From NCBI GenBank assembly GCA_044868295.1, contig JBIOWF010000073.1, forward strand, positions 1-7,669: a stretch of DNA of 7,669 nucleotides. The letters are read 5' to 3'. Origin of the DNA: JBIOWF01 sp044868295 (GTDB taxonomy: Bacteria > Actinomycetota > Actinomycetes > Streptosporangiales > Streptosporangiaceae). Of the stretch, positions 1 to 5,902 are shown one piece after another; position 1 is the stretch's first letter; each line of letters begins with the position of its first letter. The position numbers were made by a program, and so were the translations under genes. Under the pieces are notes generated by a model. The model was not told the DNA's origin. It worked only from the letters and a program-made list of their open reading frames with translations, and searched no databases.

Positions 1-1
1 G

Positions 2-100
2 GAGACCCGTAAACGACTGGATTACTACCTGCATCGCCTGACGCCGCTCATCGAAAACAGCCCAGGCGGGCACCTCCGGGAAAACGGGAAGCGCGGATGA
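2..100 (+). CDS. C-terminal end of an unidentified upstream gene (5' partial)
   Basis: Reading from base 2 gives 32 sense codons (beginning ETRKRLDYYLHRLTPLIE and ending NGKRG) and a TGA at 98-100. That TGA overlaps the ATG of the next gene as ATGA, the usual sign of translational coupling in an actinomycete operon. The piece is charged, with a short amphipathic helix-like stretch and a Gly/Arg-rich tail, and has no recognisable motif. By position it is probably another gene of the same hydrogenase-related operon. The product cannot be named from this fragment. The main evidence that it is real is the open frame combined with the exact ATGA junction. Confidence 0.6.
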   Translation, partial: ETRKRLDYYLHRLTPLIENSPGGHLRENGKRG

Positions 101-1989
101 CGTCAAGACTCGATGAGGCATCCTCGCTTCGCGTCGAACCGGGCCTCGCCCTGGCCGCGGAGGCCGACCGGGTCGCCCGCGCCTGCCACGACATGGCTCT
201 GCGCTTCCAGCGCGGTGGCAGGCTGCTGACCTTCGGCAACGGCGGATCGGCGGCCGACGCCGGGCACCTGGCGGTGGAGTTCCTGCACCCGGTGATCATG
301 GGAAAGCGCGCCCTGCCCGCGATCTCCCTCACCAATGACGCCGCGGCCCTTACCGGTGTCGCCCAGAGCAGCGGCTACGGCGCCGCCTTCGCCGCGCAAC
401 TTCGGCTGATGGGGCGGCCAGATGACATCGCGGTCGGGCTCCTGACCGACCCGTGCGACAACGTGACGGCCGCGCTGGCCGCGGCACGCGAGCTCGGCAT
501 GCTGACGATCGCGCTGACACGGGAGGGCGGCTCGGACCTGCCCGTGGATCACCTTCTGACGGCGCGCACCGATGACCCGCGGATCGCCAGGGAAATCCAC
601 GTCACGATGTACCACGTCCTCTGGGAGCTGGTGCACGTGTTCTTCGAGCACCCAGGAGTCTGGCGGGCTGGAGCGCTCGGATCGCGAGCCCACGGCGAAC
701 CGGAGCGCCAAAACAGGAACAACGCGCTGGAACGCCGGCCTCGCGTCGACCAGCGGCTGCGCCAAGACGACCCCCGCATTCTTGAGCGCCAAGACGACAT
801 CAGCACTTCGAGGCACCGAAACGGGGCCGACGCGCCGGAACCCCGGGACAACGCCGGCGCGCCGGAGTGCCACGGCGGTGTCTGCGTCACTTGCGCCGAC
901 GAGGCGGTCCCCGTCCGCATCATCGGCCTGCTGCCCGAAGGCCTCGCGATGGTGGACACGGGCACTGGAAACGAAGAGATCAGCGTGGCCCTGGTCGATG
1001 CCGCCGTCGGCGACGTGGTCCTCGTGCACGCCAAGGAGGCCCTGACCGTACTCGAACGCGACGCGACGACCGGCACCAGCGGCCGGGCGAAACCCGCCAA
1101 AGTGGCCAACGCGGACGAAAGCACGACACCTGACCCGACGACTGTGGCAAGCGGAGGCGCCGATCCTGACGCGACCACGACCGGCGAACGCCAAGCGCCC
1201 AGCGTGACGATCGGTCCCGGGCAAGGCGTCAGGGCCGAAGCGACTTCCGGTGCCGGGAGACGCATGGCAGACAGCACCGCGTTGTACCCGTTCCTGTCAG
1301 GTGACGGCAGCGCGGTTTCCCTGTCCACTGGACGCAATGCGTTGAATCCGTTTCTGCCTCCTGATGGCGGGGCGGTGGATCCGACCGATGGCGCCCACAT
1401 GGGGGCTGTCGTCGCCGCGGTCACCAGGTCCACCGCGGAGAAGGCGCGAGAGATCGTGGCGTTGCGGCGAGAGATGCTCGACGTACTGGGTCCGCGTGTG
1501 ACCGCCTGTGCCGAGGCGATCGCGGACGCGTTCCAGGCGGGTGGCCGGCTCTTCGCCTTCGGCAACGGCGGGAGCAGCACCGACGCACAGGCGATGGCCC
1601 AGCTGTTCGTCAGCCCGGGAATCGGCGGCCGTGGCCTGCCCGCGACGGCGTTGACCGCCGACGTCGCGCTGCTGACCGCGCTCACCAACGACGTCGGTTT
1701 CGAGGTGGTCTTCTCCCGGCAGCTCGCCGCTCTCGGGAGCGACGGCGACATCGCCGTCGGGATGTCGACGAGCGGCGGCTCGCCCAACGTGCTGCGGGGA
1801 CTCGAAGAGGCCAGGCGCCGTCGCATGGTGACTGTCGGATTCGCCGGCACCGGCGGCGGCGCGATGGCGGAGAGCGGCGTCCTCGACCACCTGTTCGTCG
1901 TGCCCTCCTCGTCGGTGCACCGCATCCAGGAGGCGCAGACCACGGTTTGCCACGTGCTGTGGGAGCTCGTACAGCGGGCGCTCGCGTGA
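97..1989 (+). CDS. Fusion protein: SIS (GmhA-like) - HypC-like - SIS (GmhA-like)
   Basis: A 630-residue cytosolic protein with three modules. Residues 1-190 are a sugar-isomerase (SIS) domain of the phosphoheptose isomerase (GmhA) type, with GNGGSAADA at 47-55 and the C-terminal helix HVLWELV. A polar Arg/Asn/Asp-rich linker follows. Residues 258-325 resemble HypC, the scaffold chaperone of [NiFe]-hydrogenase, with the hydrophobic core VALVDAAVGDVVLVHA and its conserved His (311). The usual N-terminal MCLGIP is replaced by an internal CHGGVCVTC (Cys 258, 263, 266). A low-complexity linker of about 110 residues leads to a second SIS domain at 435-630, with GNGGSS at 489-494, the phosphate-loop motif MSTSGGSPNV at 556-565 and RIQE at 609-612. 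ATG 97 overlaps the previous stop (ATGA) behind a weak GGGAA. The stop overlaps the hypF start (GTGA). Domain identity is clear. The reaction is unknown, and a role in hydrogenase maturation is inferred from the HypC module and from hypF next door. Lone GmhA is about 190 residues and lone HypC about 75-100, so this is a true three-part fusion unless a sequencing frameshift joined separate genes. Confidence 0.85.
   Translation: MTSRLDEASSLRVEPGLALAAEADRVARACHDMALRFQRGGRLLTFGNGGSAADAGHLAVEFLHPVIMGKRALPAISLTNDAAALTGVAQSSGYGAAFAAQLRLMGRPDDIAVGLLTDPCDNVTAALAAARELGMLTIALTREGGSDLPVDHLLTARTDDPRIAREIHVTMYHVLWELVHVFFEHPGVWRAGALGSRAHGEPERQNRNNALERRPRVDQRLRQDDPRILERQDDISTSRHRNGADAPEPRDNAGAPECHGGVCVTCADEAVPVRIIGLLPEGLAMVDTGTGNEEISVALVDAAVGDVVLVHAKEALTVLERDATTGTSGRAKPAKVANADESTTPDPTTVASGGADPDATTTGERQAPSVTIGPGQGVRAEATSGAGRRMADSTALYPFLSGDGSAVSLSTGRNALNPFLPPDGGAVDPTDGAHMGAVVAAVTRSTAEKAREIVALRREMLDVLGPRVTACAEAIADAFQAGGRLFAFGNGGSSTDAQAMAQLFVSPGIGGRGLPATALTADVALLTALTNDVGFEVVFSRQLAALGSDGDIAVGMSTSGGSPNVLRGLEEARRRRMVTVGFAGTGGGAMAESGVLDHLFVVPSSSVHRIQEAQTTVCHVLWELVQRALA
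759..812 (+). repeat. 27-bp repeat in the first linker of the SIS-HypC-SIS gene
   Basis: The 13-mer GCGCCAAGACGAC occurs exactly at 759-771 and 786-798, 27 bp apart, encoding RQDD twice (about residues 222-238). A looser third copy of its core (GAGCGCCAAAAC) lies at 703-714. The spacing of nine codons keeps the frame. The repeat lies in the polar linker between SIS domain 1 and the HypC-like domain and probably lengthens it. Confidence 0.55.
1279..1398 (+). repeat. Imperfect 60-bp (20-residue) tandem repeat before SIS domain 2
   Basis: Two adjacent 60-bp units, 1279-1338 and 1339-1398, encode ALYPFLSGDGSAV... and ALNPFLPPDGGAV.... Conserved positions are Ala-Leu-x-Pro-Phe-Leu, then Asp-Gly and Ala-Val. 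The frame is preserved. The units lie just before SIS domain 2 and just after an in-frame ATG at 1264 (Met 390). They could be a docking motif in tandem or a linker duplication. Confidence 0.75.
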
Positions 1990-4676
1990 GCGAGCGGGCG
2001 CGCTCACGGATACGCGTGGAAGGCATCGTCCAAGGGGTCGGGTTCCGGCCCTTCGTGCACGCTCTGGCGACCCGGTACGGCCTCGCCGGCGTGGTCGGCA
2101 ATGACGCCGCGGGCGTGTTCATCGAGGCGGAGGGCCCGCCGGGGGCGGTGAGCGCCCTCGTCGAGGCCGTACGCGAGCACCCCCCGGTGCTGGCCGTCGT
2201 GGAACGGGTCAGCGTGACGCCGGTACCGCCCACCGGCGCCCGCGGATTCCAGATCGTGCCGAGCGTGCCCGGCATGGCGGGCGGAGCGAGCGGGGTCGGC
2301 GGGCCGGGCATGGCGGGCATGGTAGGCGGGCCGGGCATGGCAGGCGGGGTACGGCAGGCGCTTGTCTCCTCCGACACCGCGACCTGCGACGACTGCCTCC
2401 GTGAGCTCTTCGACCCGGCGGACCGCCGGTACCGTTATCCGTTCGTCAACTGCACCAACTGCGGTCCCCGCTTCACGATCGTCACCGCTGTGCCGTACGA
2501 CAGGGAGAACACCACCATGGCCGGCTTCGCCATGTGCGAGGCCTGTGTGCGGGAGTACGGCGATCCGGCTGACCGGCGGTTCCACGCCCAGCCGGTCTGC
2601 TGCCCCGAGTGCGGTCCGGCTGTGGCGCTCCACGCTGCCGACGGCTCCAGATTCCCCGGGGATCCGATCCACGTCGCGGCGGCGTTGCTGGCCTCCGGCG
2701 CCATCCTGGCGATCAAGGGCCTCGGCGGCTACCACCTCGCCGTCGACGCCGCCAACGAGACGGCCGTCGCGGCGCTGCGGGCTCGCAAACATCGTGAGGA
2801 CAAGCCGTTCGCGGTGATGGCGCCGGATCTGCCTGCCGTACGCCGCGTGTGCGAGGTCGACGACATCGCGGCCGACCTTCTCACGAGCCCACGCGGCCCC
2901 ATCGTGCTGTTGCCCCGACTCCCCTTCGATCCGGGCGCTCCCCCGACGGCACCGAAGGCGGGAAGTGCGTCGGCGCCCTCGGACGGGAACTCGATGACAC
3001 CGTCGGTGGCTTTGGTGGAGGTCGCCGGGGTGCCCTCGATGCCGGCTGAGGTGGTCGCGGTGGGGGATCCTGTGGCGCCCTCGGGCGCTGTGGTGGCGCC
3101 CTCTGTGGCGTTGGGCAGCCGCTTTCTCGGGGTGATGCTGCCGTACACGCCACTGCATCACCTGCTGGCGCGGGAGCTCGGCCGGCCTTATGTCCTGACC
3201 AGCGGCAACGTGTCGGACGAGCCGATCGCGTACCGCGACGACGACGCCTGGCGGCGGCTGCCGCTCGTGGCCGACGCCTTCCTCTGCCATGACCGGCCCA
3301 TCCACACGCGTACCGACGACTCTGTCGTCCAGATCTTCCAGGGCGCGGCGCTGCCCGTGCGGCGGTCCCGTGGATACGCCCCCGAGCCGATCGCACTTCC
3401 GTTGGAGTTCCCTGTTCCGGTGCTCGCCTGCGGGGCGGAGCTCAAGAGCACCTTCTGCCTCGGCAAGGGCCGGTACGCCTTCCTCTCCCCGCACATCGGC
3501 GATTTGGAGAACTACGAGACGCTGCGCTCGTTCACCACCGGAATCGCGCAATTTCGGCAGCTCTTCGACGTCGAACCGGGCCTGGTCGTCCACGACCTGC
3601 ACCCGGAGTATCTGTCGACGAAGTACGCCCTCGACCTTGCGGAAAGGGACGGCGTCGGCCTCCTCGGTGTGCAGCACCACCACGCCCACATCGCCTCCTG
3701 CCTGGCCGACAACGGCGAGGCCGGTCCGGTCATCGGCGTGGCGTTCGACGGGACCGGGTACGGCCCCGACGGCACGATCTGGGGTGGTGAGCTGCTCGTC
3801 GCCGATTTGGTGGGGTTCGACCGGGCCGGTCACCTGGAGCAGGTGCCGATGCCGGGCGGCGCCACGACGATCCGCCAGCCGTGGCGGATGGCGGCGGCCT
3901 ACCTACACGCGGCGTACGGCTCGCTACCCCCTGCCGATCTCGACGTGGTCCGGCGGAACACGTCGCAGTGGACGGCCGTGTCCGCCCTGCTCGCCACGAG
4001 CACGCCGAACACCGCCACAAATGGCACCACAGGCGCCCCGCACCTGGACAACAGCGCCCCACGCCAGGAGGGCAGTGCTCCACGCCAGGAGGGCAGTGCT
4101 CCACGCCTGGAAAGAAGTGGGCTCGTGCCGGTCACGTCGAGTGCCGGGCGACTGTTCGACGCCGTGTCCGCGCTTGTGGGCATCCGCGACGTGGTGACGT
4201 ACGAAGGCCAGGCCGCGATCGAGTTGGAGCAACAGGCGGACAGGGAGACCGCCGACGGCTATCCGGTCATCCTGTCCGGAACTTCCCCCGTCGTGATCCG
4301 CGGCACCGATCTCGTGCTCGCGGTCGTGGACGACCTGCGCCGGGGCGTGCCCACAGCGGTGATCGCGGCGCGGTTCCACCACGGGCTCGCCCAGGCGATC
4401 GTGGCGGCGGTACGGCGAATCGCCGACGTCACCGGCCTCGACGTCGTGGCCCTGTCCGGTGGCGTGTTCGGCAACCTGCTACTGCTCGAAGGCGTCGTCG
4501 GCGGGCTGCGCCGACACGGCTTCCGGGTGCTGCTCCACCGACGGGTGCCATGCAATGACGGAGGCATCAGCCTCGGCCAAGCCACCGTGGCCGCCGCGCT
4601 TCATCACAATCTTCTGGCGCGGGCCGAACCACTTTGGCAACCTGGCTGCCTAGATTGTGGCAACTCGGTAGCCTAA
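1986..4676 (+). CDS. hypF: Carbamoyltransferase HypF, [NiFe]-hydrogenase maturation
   Basis: HypF uses carbamoyl phosphate and ATP to make carbamoyl adenylate and loads the carbamoyl group onto the C-terminal Cys of HypE. It is the source of the cyanide ligands. Domains in order: acylphosphatase-like (GIVQGVGFRP at 13-22); two zinc-finger motifs (Cys 134/137 with 156/159, and Cys 184/187 with 206/209); a YrdC-like domain (IKGLGGYHLA near 243, KHREDKPFAVM at 268-278, GVMLPYTPLHHLL); and a Kae1-like carbamoyltransferase domain (HHHAH at 564-568, FDGTGYGPDG from 587, LSGGVFGN at 823-830, NDGGISLGQ from 857). The start chosen is GTG 1986, which overlaps the previous stop as GTGA and puts the acylphosphatase motif at its usual place. 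A TTG at 1947 would add 13 residues read out of the SIS frame. There is no clear Shine-Dalgarno, so coupled translation is likely. At 896 residues it exceeds the usual 750 or so, because of three low-complexity inserts (about residues 94-122, 313-377 and 672-712). The catalytic motifs are intact. Confidence 0.96.
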   Translation: MSERARSRIRVEGIVQGVGFRPFVHALATRYGLAGVVGNDAAGVFIEAEGPPGAVSALVEAVREHPPVLAVVERVSVTPVPPTGARGFQIVPSVPGMAGGASGVGGPGMAGMVGGPGMAGGVRQALVSSDTATCDDCLRELFDPADRRYRYPFVNCTNCGPRFTIVTAVPYDRENTTMAGFAMCEACVREYGDPADRRFHAQPVCCPECGPAVALHAADGSRFPGDPIHVAAALLASGAILAIKGLGGYHLAVDAANETAVAALRARKHREDKPFAVMAPDLPAVRRVCEVDDIAADLLTSPRGPIVLLPRLPFDPGAPPTAPKAGSASAPSDGNSMTPSVALVEVAGVPSMPAEVVAVGDPVAPSGAVVAPSVALGSRFLGVMLPYTPLHHLLARELGRPYVLTSGNVSDEPIAYRDDDAWRRLPLVADAFLCHDRPIHTRTDDSVVQIFQGAALPVRRSRGYAPEPIALPLEFPVPVLACGAELKSTFCLGKGRYAFLSPHIGDLENYETLRSFTTGIAQFRQLFDVEPGLVVHDLHPEYLSTKYALDLAERDGVGLLGVQHHHAHIASCLADNGEAGPVIGVAFDGTGYGPDGTIWGGELLVADLVGFDRAGHLEQVPMPGGATTIRQPWRMAAAYLHAAYGSLPPADLDVVRRNTSQWTAVSALLATSTPNTATNGTTGAPHLDNSAPRQEGSAPRQEGSAPRLERSGLVPVTSSAGRLFDAVSALVGIRDVVTYEGQAAIELEQQADRETADGYPVILSGTSPVVIRGTDLVLAVVDDLRRGVPTAVIAARFHHGLAQAIVAAVRRIADVTGLDVVALSGGVFGNLLLLEGVVGGLRRHGFRVLLHRRVPCNDGGISLGQATVAAALHHNLLARAEPLWQPGCLDCGNSVA
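2295..2348 (+). repeat. 27-bp tandem repeat, Gly/Met-rich insert of HypF
   Basis: Two 27-bp units (2295-2321 and 2322-2348) share the core GGCGGGCCGGGCATGGC and encode VGGPGMAGM and VGGPGMAGG. A degenerate earlier copy starts at 2265 (VPGMAGG). The insert joins the acylphosphatase-like domain to the first zinc finger, a natural place for a flexible linker. Confidence 0.75.
3072..3113 (+). repeat. 21-bp repeat in the YrdC-domain insert of HypF
   Basis: GTGGCGCCCTC occurs at 3072-3082 and 3093-3103, 21 bp apart, encoding VAPSGAV then VAPSVAL. It ends an insert of about 65 residues (roughly 2922-3116), rich in Ala, Pro, Val and Ser. The insert splits the conserved strand PIVLLPR from the GVMLPYTPLHHLL motif of the YrdC-like domain. 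Other HypF proteins, as I recall them, have only a short loop there. Confidence 0.6.
4031..4114 (+). repeat. 21-bp tandem repeat, four units, in the Kae1-like domain of HypF
   Basis: Units at 4031-4051 (degenerate), 4052-4072, 4073-4093 and 4094-4114 encode GAPHLDN, SAPRQEG, SAPRQEG and SAPRLER. The second and third units differ at only two bases, so the expansion is probably recent. It lies in an insert just before the conserved SSAGRLFDAVSALVG segment, away from the metal- and nucleotide-binding motifs. Confidence 0.85.
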
Positions 4677-4680
4677 CCTG
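4635..4680 (+). repeat. 23-bp imperfect direct repeat across the hypF stop codon
   Basis: TGGCAACCTGGCTGCCTA (4635-4652) and TGGCAACTCGGTAGCCTA (4658-4675) match at 14 of 18 bases with a period of 23. A third TGGCAA begins at 4679. The units encode the last residues of HypF, including a terminal CLDC, and the second unit contains the TAA. A period not divisible by three shows the duplication is not constrained as protein. It could be a protein-binding site or a chance end duplication. Confidence 0.45.
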
Positions 4681-4739
4681 GCAAGACGAAATGATCTCCT
4701 CAATCGGTAGACGCCTGAGTGGCATCTCGCGGATCAGTG

Positions 4740-4759
4740 CAGCCCAGTTCCTCGGGCTG
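4740..4759. terminator. Hairpin in the convergent hypF/hypE intergenic region
   Basis: CAGCCC (4740-4745) pairs with GGGCTG (4754-4759) around an 8-nt loop, with G-T wobble extension on the outside. It sits about 63 bp past the hypF stop. No T-tract follows on either strand, so intrinsic termination is doubtful. Actinomycete terminators often lack a T-tract, which keeps this as a weak candidate. Confidence 0.3.
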
Positions 4760-4800
4760 TGAGCTGTACGTGGCCGGCAGCGCTCACCCCTGGATGCTGG

Positions 4801-4820
4801 ACGGCCGGTGCGCCGGCTGT
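4801..4820. terminator. GC-rich hairpin just after the hypE stop
   Basis: Bases 4801-4808 pair with 4813-4820 around the 4-nt loop TGCG. The core GCCGG/CCGGC is perfect and two further pairs flank one mismatch or wobble. It begins 2 bp beyond the hypE stop on the - strand and about 120 bp past hypF. No T-tract is present. By position it may end hypACDE transcripts or act from both sides. It is the strongest hairpin in the 146-bp gap, which otherwise shows no gene. Confidence 0.4.
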
Positions 4821-4822
4821 GG

Positions 4823-5902
4823 TCAGCAGATGCGGGGCAGGGGGTCGCCTACGAGGAGGTCGACGATGCGGGTGCCGCCGAAGGTGGTGCGCAGGAGGAC
4901 CAGGCCTGGTGGGTCTTCCCTGATGTGGCCGATCACGGTGGCGGCGGTGCCGAGCGGGTGGCCGCGCATCGCCTGGACCGCACGCTCGGCGTGGTCGCCG
5001 TCGACGACCGCGACGAGCCGTCCTTCGCAGGCGACGTAGAGCGGGTCGATGCCGAGCAACTCGCAGACGCCGGTGACCTCGGGCCGCACCGGCACCGCGT
5101 CCTCATCCACCACGACGGCCACGTCGGCGGCCGTCGCCACCTCGTTGAGAATGGTGGCCACCCCGCCACGCGTGGCGTCGCGCAGCGTACGGACCTGCCC
5201 CGGGAGCGCGTCGAGCAGCGCCGCCACGAGGCCGTGCAGGGGAGCCGTGTCGGAGATGACGTCCGCCTCGATGTCGAGCTCGCCGCGGGCCAGCATGACC
5301 GTCACGCCGTGCTCGCCGATCGGGCCCGACACGATGACCGCGTCGCCGGGCTTCGCGGCGGATATGGACAGGGCCAGCGGGCTCTCGATCAGCCCGACTC
5401 CGGCCGTCGTGATGTAGCAGCCGTCGGCCTTGCCCCGCTCGACGACCTTCGTGTCGCCGGTGACGATCGACACGTCCGCCGCGCCGGCCGCGGTGGCCAT
5501 CGATGCGACGATCCGCCGCAGGTCCTCCACGGCGAACCCCTCCTCCAGGATGAACCCGGCGGACAGATACAGCGGGCGTGCTCCGCAGACGGCCAGGTCG
5601 TTGATGGTCCCGTTGACGGCCAGGTGCCCGATGTCGCCGCCGGGGAAGAACAGCGGGGAGACCACGTACGAATCGGTGGTGAGCACGGCTCGCGCGGAGT
5701 CGAGTGACAGGGTCGCCCCGTCCTCCAGCGGCGCGAGCAACGGGTTGCGGAACGCCTCCAGGAAGATCGCGTCGATCAGTGTCTGGGTCGCCTTGCCGCC
5801 CGATCCGTGCGCCAGCGTGATCCGCTCCTCCCTGACCACCGCCTTGCGGCGCCGGACCCGCTCGATCCGGTCGAGGACCTGCTGCTCCCGGTCGGCGCTC
5901 AT
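4823..5902 (-). CDS. hypE: Carbamoyl dehydratase HypE, [NiFe]-hydrogenase maturation
   Basis: HypE accepts the carbamoyl group from HypF on its C-terminal cysteine and dehydrates it with ATP to a thiocyanate, then donates cyanide to iron on the HypC-HypD complex. The 359-residue product has the PurM/AIR-synthase-like fold signature: LAHGSGGK at 30-37, the TTDSYVV segment, and GDIGHLAVNGTINDLAV followed by GARPLYLSAGF in the N-terminal domain. IVTGDTKVV and a C-terminal domain with LRDATRGGVAT follow. It ends in the diagnostic PRIC with Cys 359 last, so the acceptor residue is present. The ATG at 5902 overlaps the hypD stop (ATGA) and has a perfect AAGGAGG 10 nt upstream. In the same frame an open stretch continues upstream as a shadow of hypD and should not be read as part of HypE. 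Length is normal for the family. Confidence 0.97.
   Translation of the reverse strand: MSADREQQVLDRIERVRRRKAVVREERITLAHGSGGKATQTLIDAIFLEAFRNPLLAPLEDGATLSLDSARAVLTTDSYVVSPLFFPGGDIGHLAVNGTINDLAVCGARPLYLSAGFILEEGFAVEDLRRIVASMATAAGAADVSIVTGDTKVVERGKADGCYITTAGVGLIESPLALSISAAKPGDAVIVSGPIGEHGVTVMLARGELDIEADVISDTAPLHGLVAALLDALPGQVRTLRDATRGGVATILNEVATAADVAVVVDEDAVPVRPEVTGVCELLGIDPLYVACEGRLVAVVDGDHAERAVQAMRGHPLGTAATVIGHIREDPPGLVLLRTTFGGTRIVDLLVGDPLPRIC

Noticed and set aside
549..1943. Long open frame on the - strand opposite the SIS-HypC-SIS gene
   Set aside because: High-GC antisense shadow, Ser/Pro/Ala/Arg-rich with no domain; the + strand has clear SIS and HypC motifs.
1947..1985. TTG start for hypF, 13 codons upstream
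   Set aside because: Lies deep in SIS2 coding DNA; the GTGA junction at 1986 gives the usual acylphosphatase position.
2004..3833. 609-codon open frame on the - strand opposite hypF
   Set aside because: Arg/Gly/His-rich antisense product with no family signature; hypF motifs cover the same bases.
4691..4765. tRNA-like D-arm string (CTCAATCGGTAGACGC) in the intergenic gap
   Set aside because: No T-loop GTTCGA, no acceptor-stem pairing and no convincing anticodon arm, so neither a tRNA nor a supported remnant.
4719..5039. Small + strand open frame starting in the gap
   Set aside because: Mostly antisense to hypE, Ser/Arg/Pro-rich, no ribosome site or motif.
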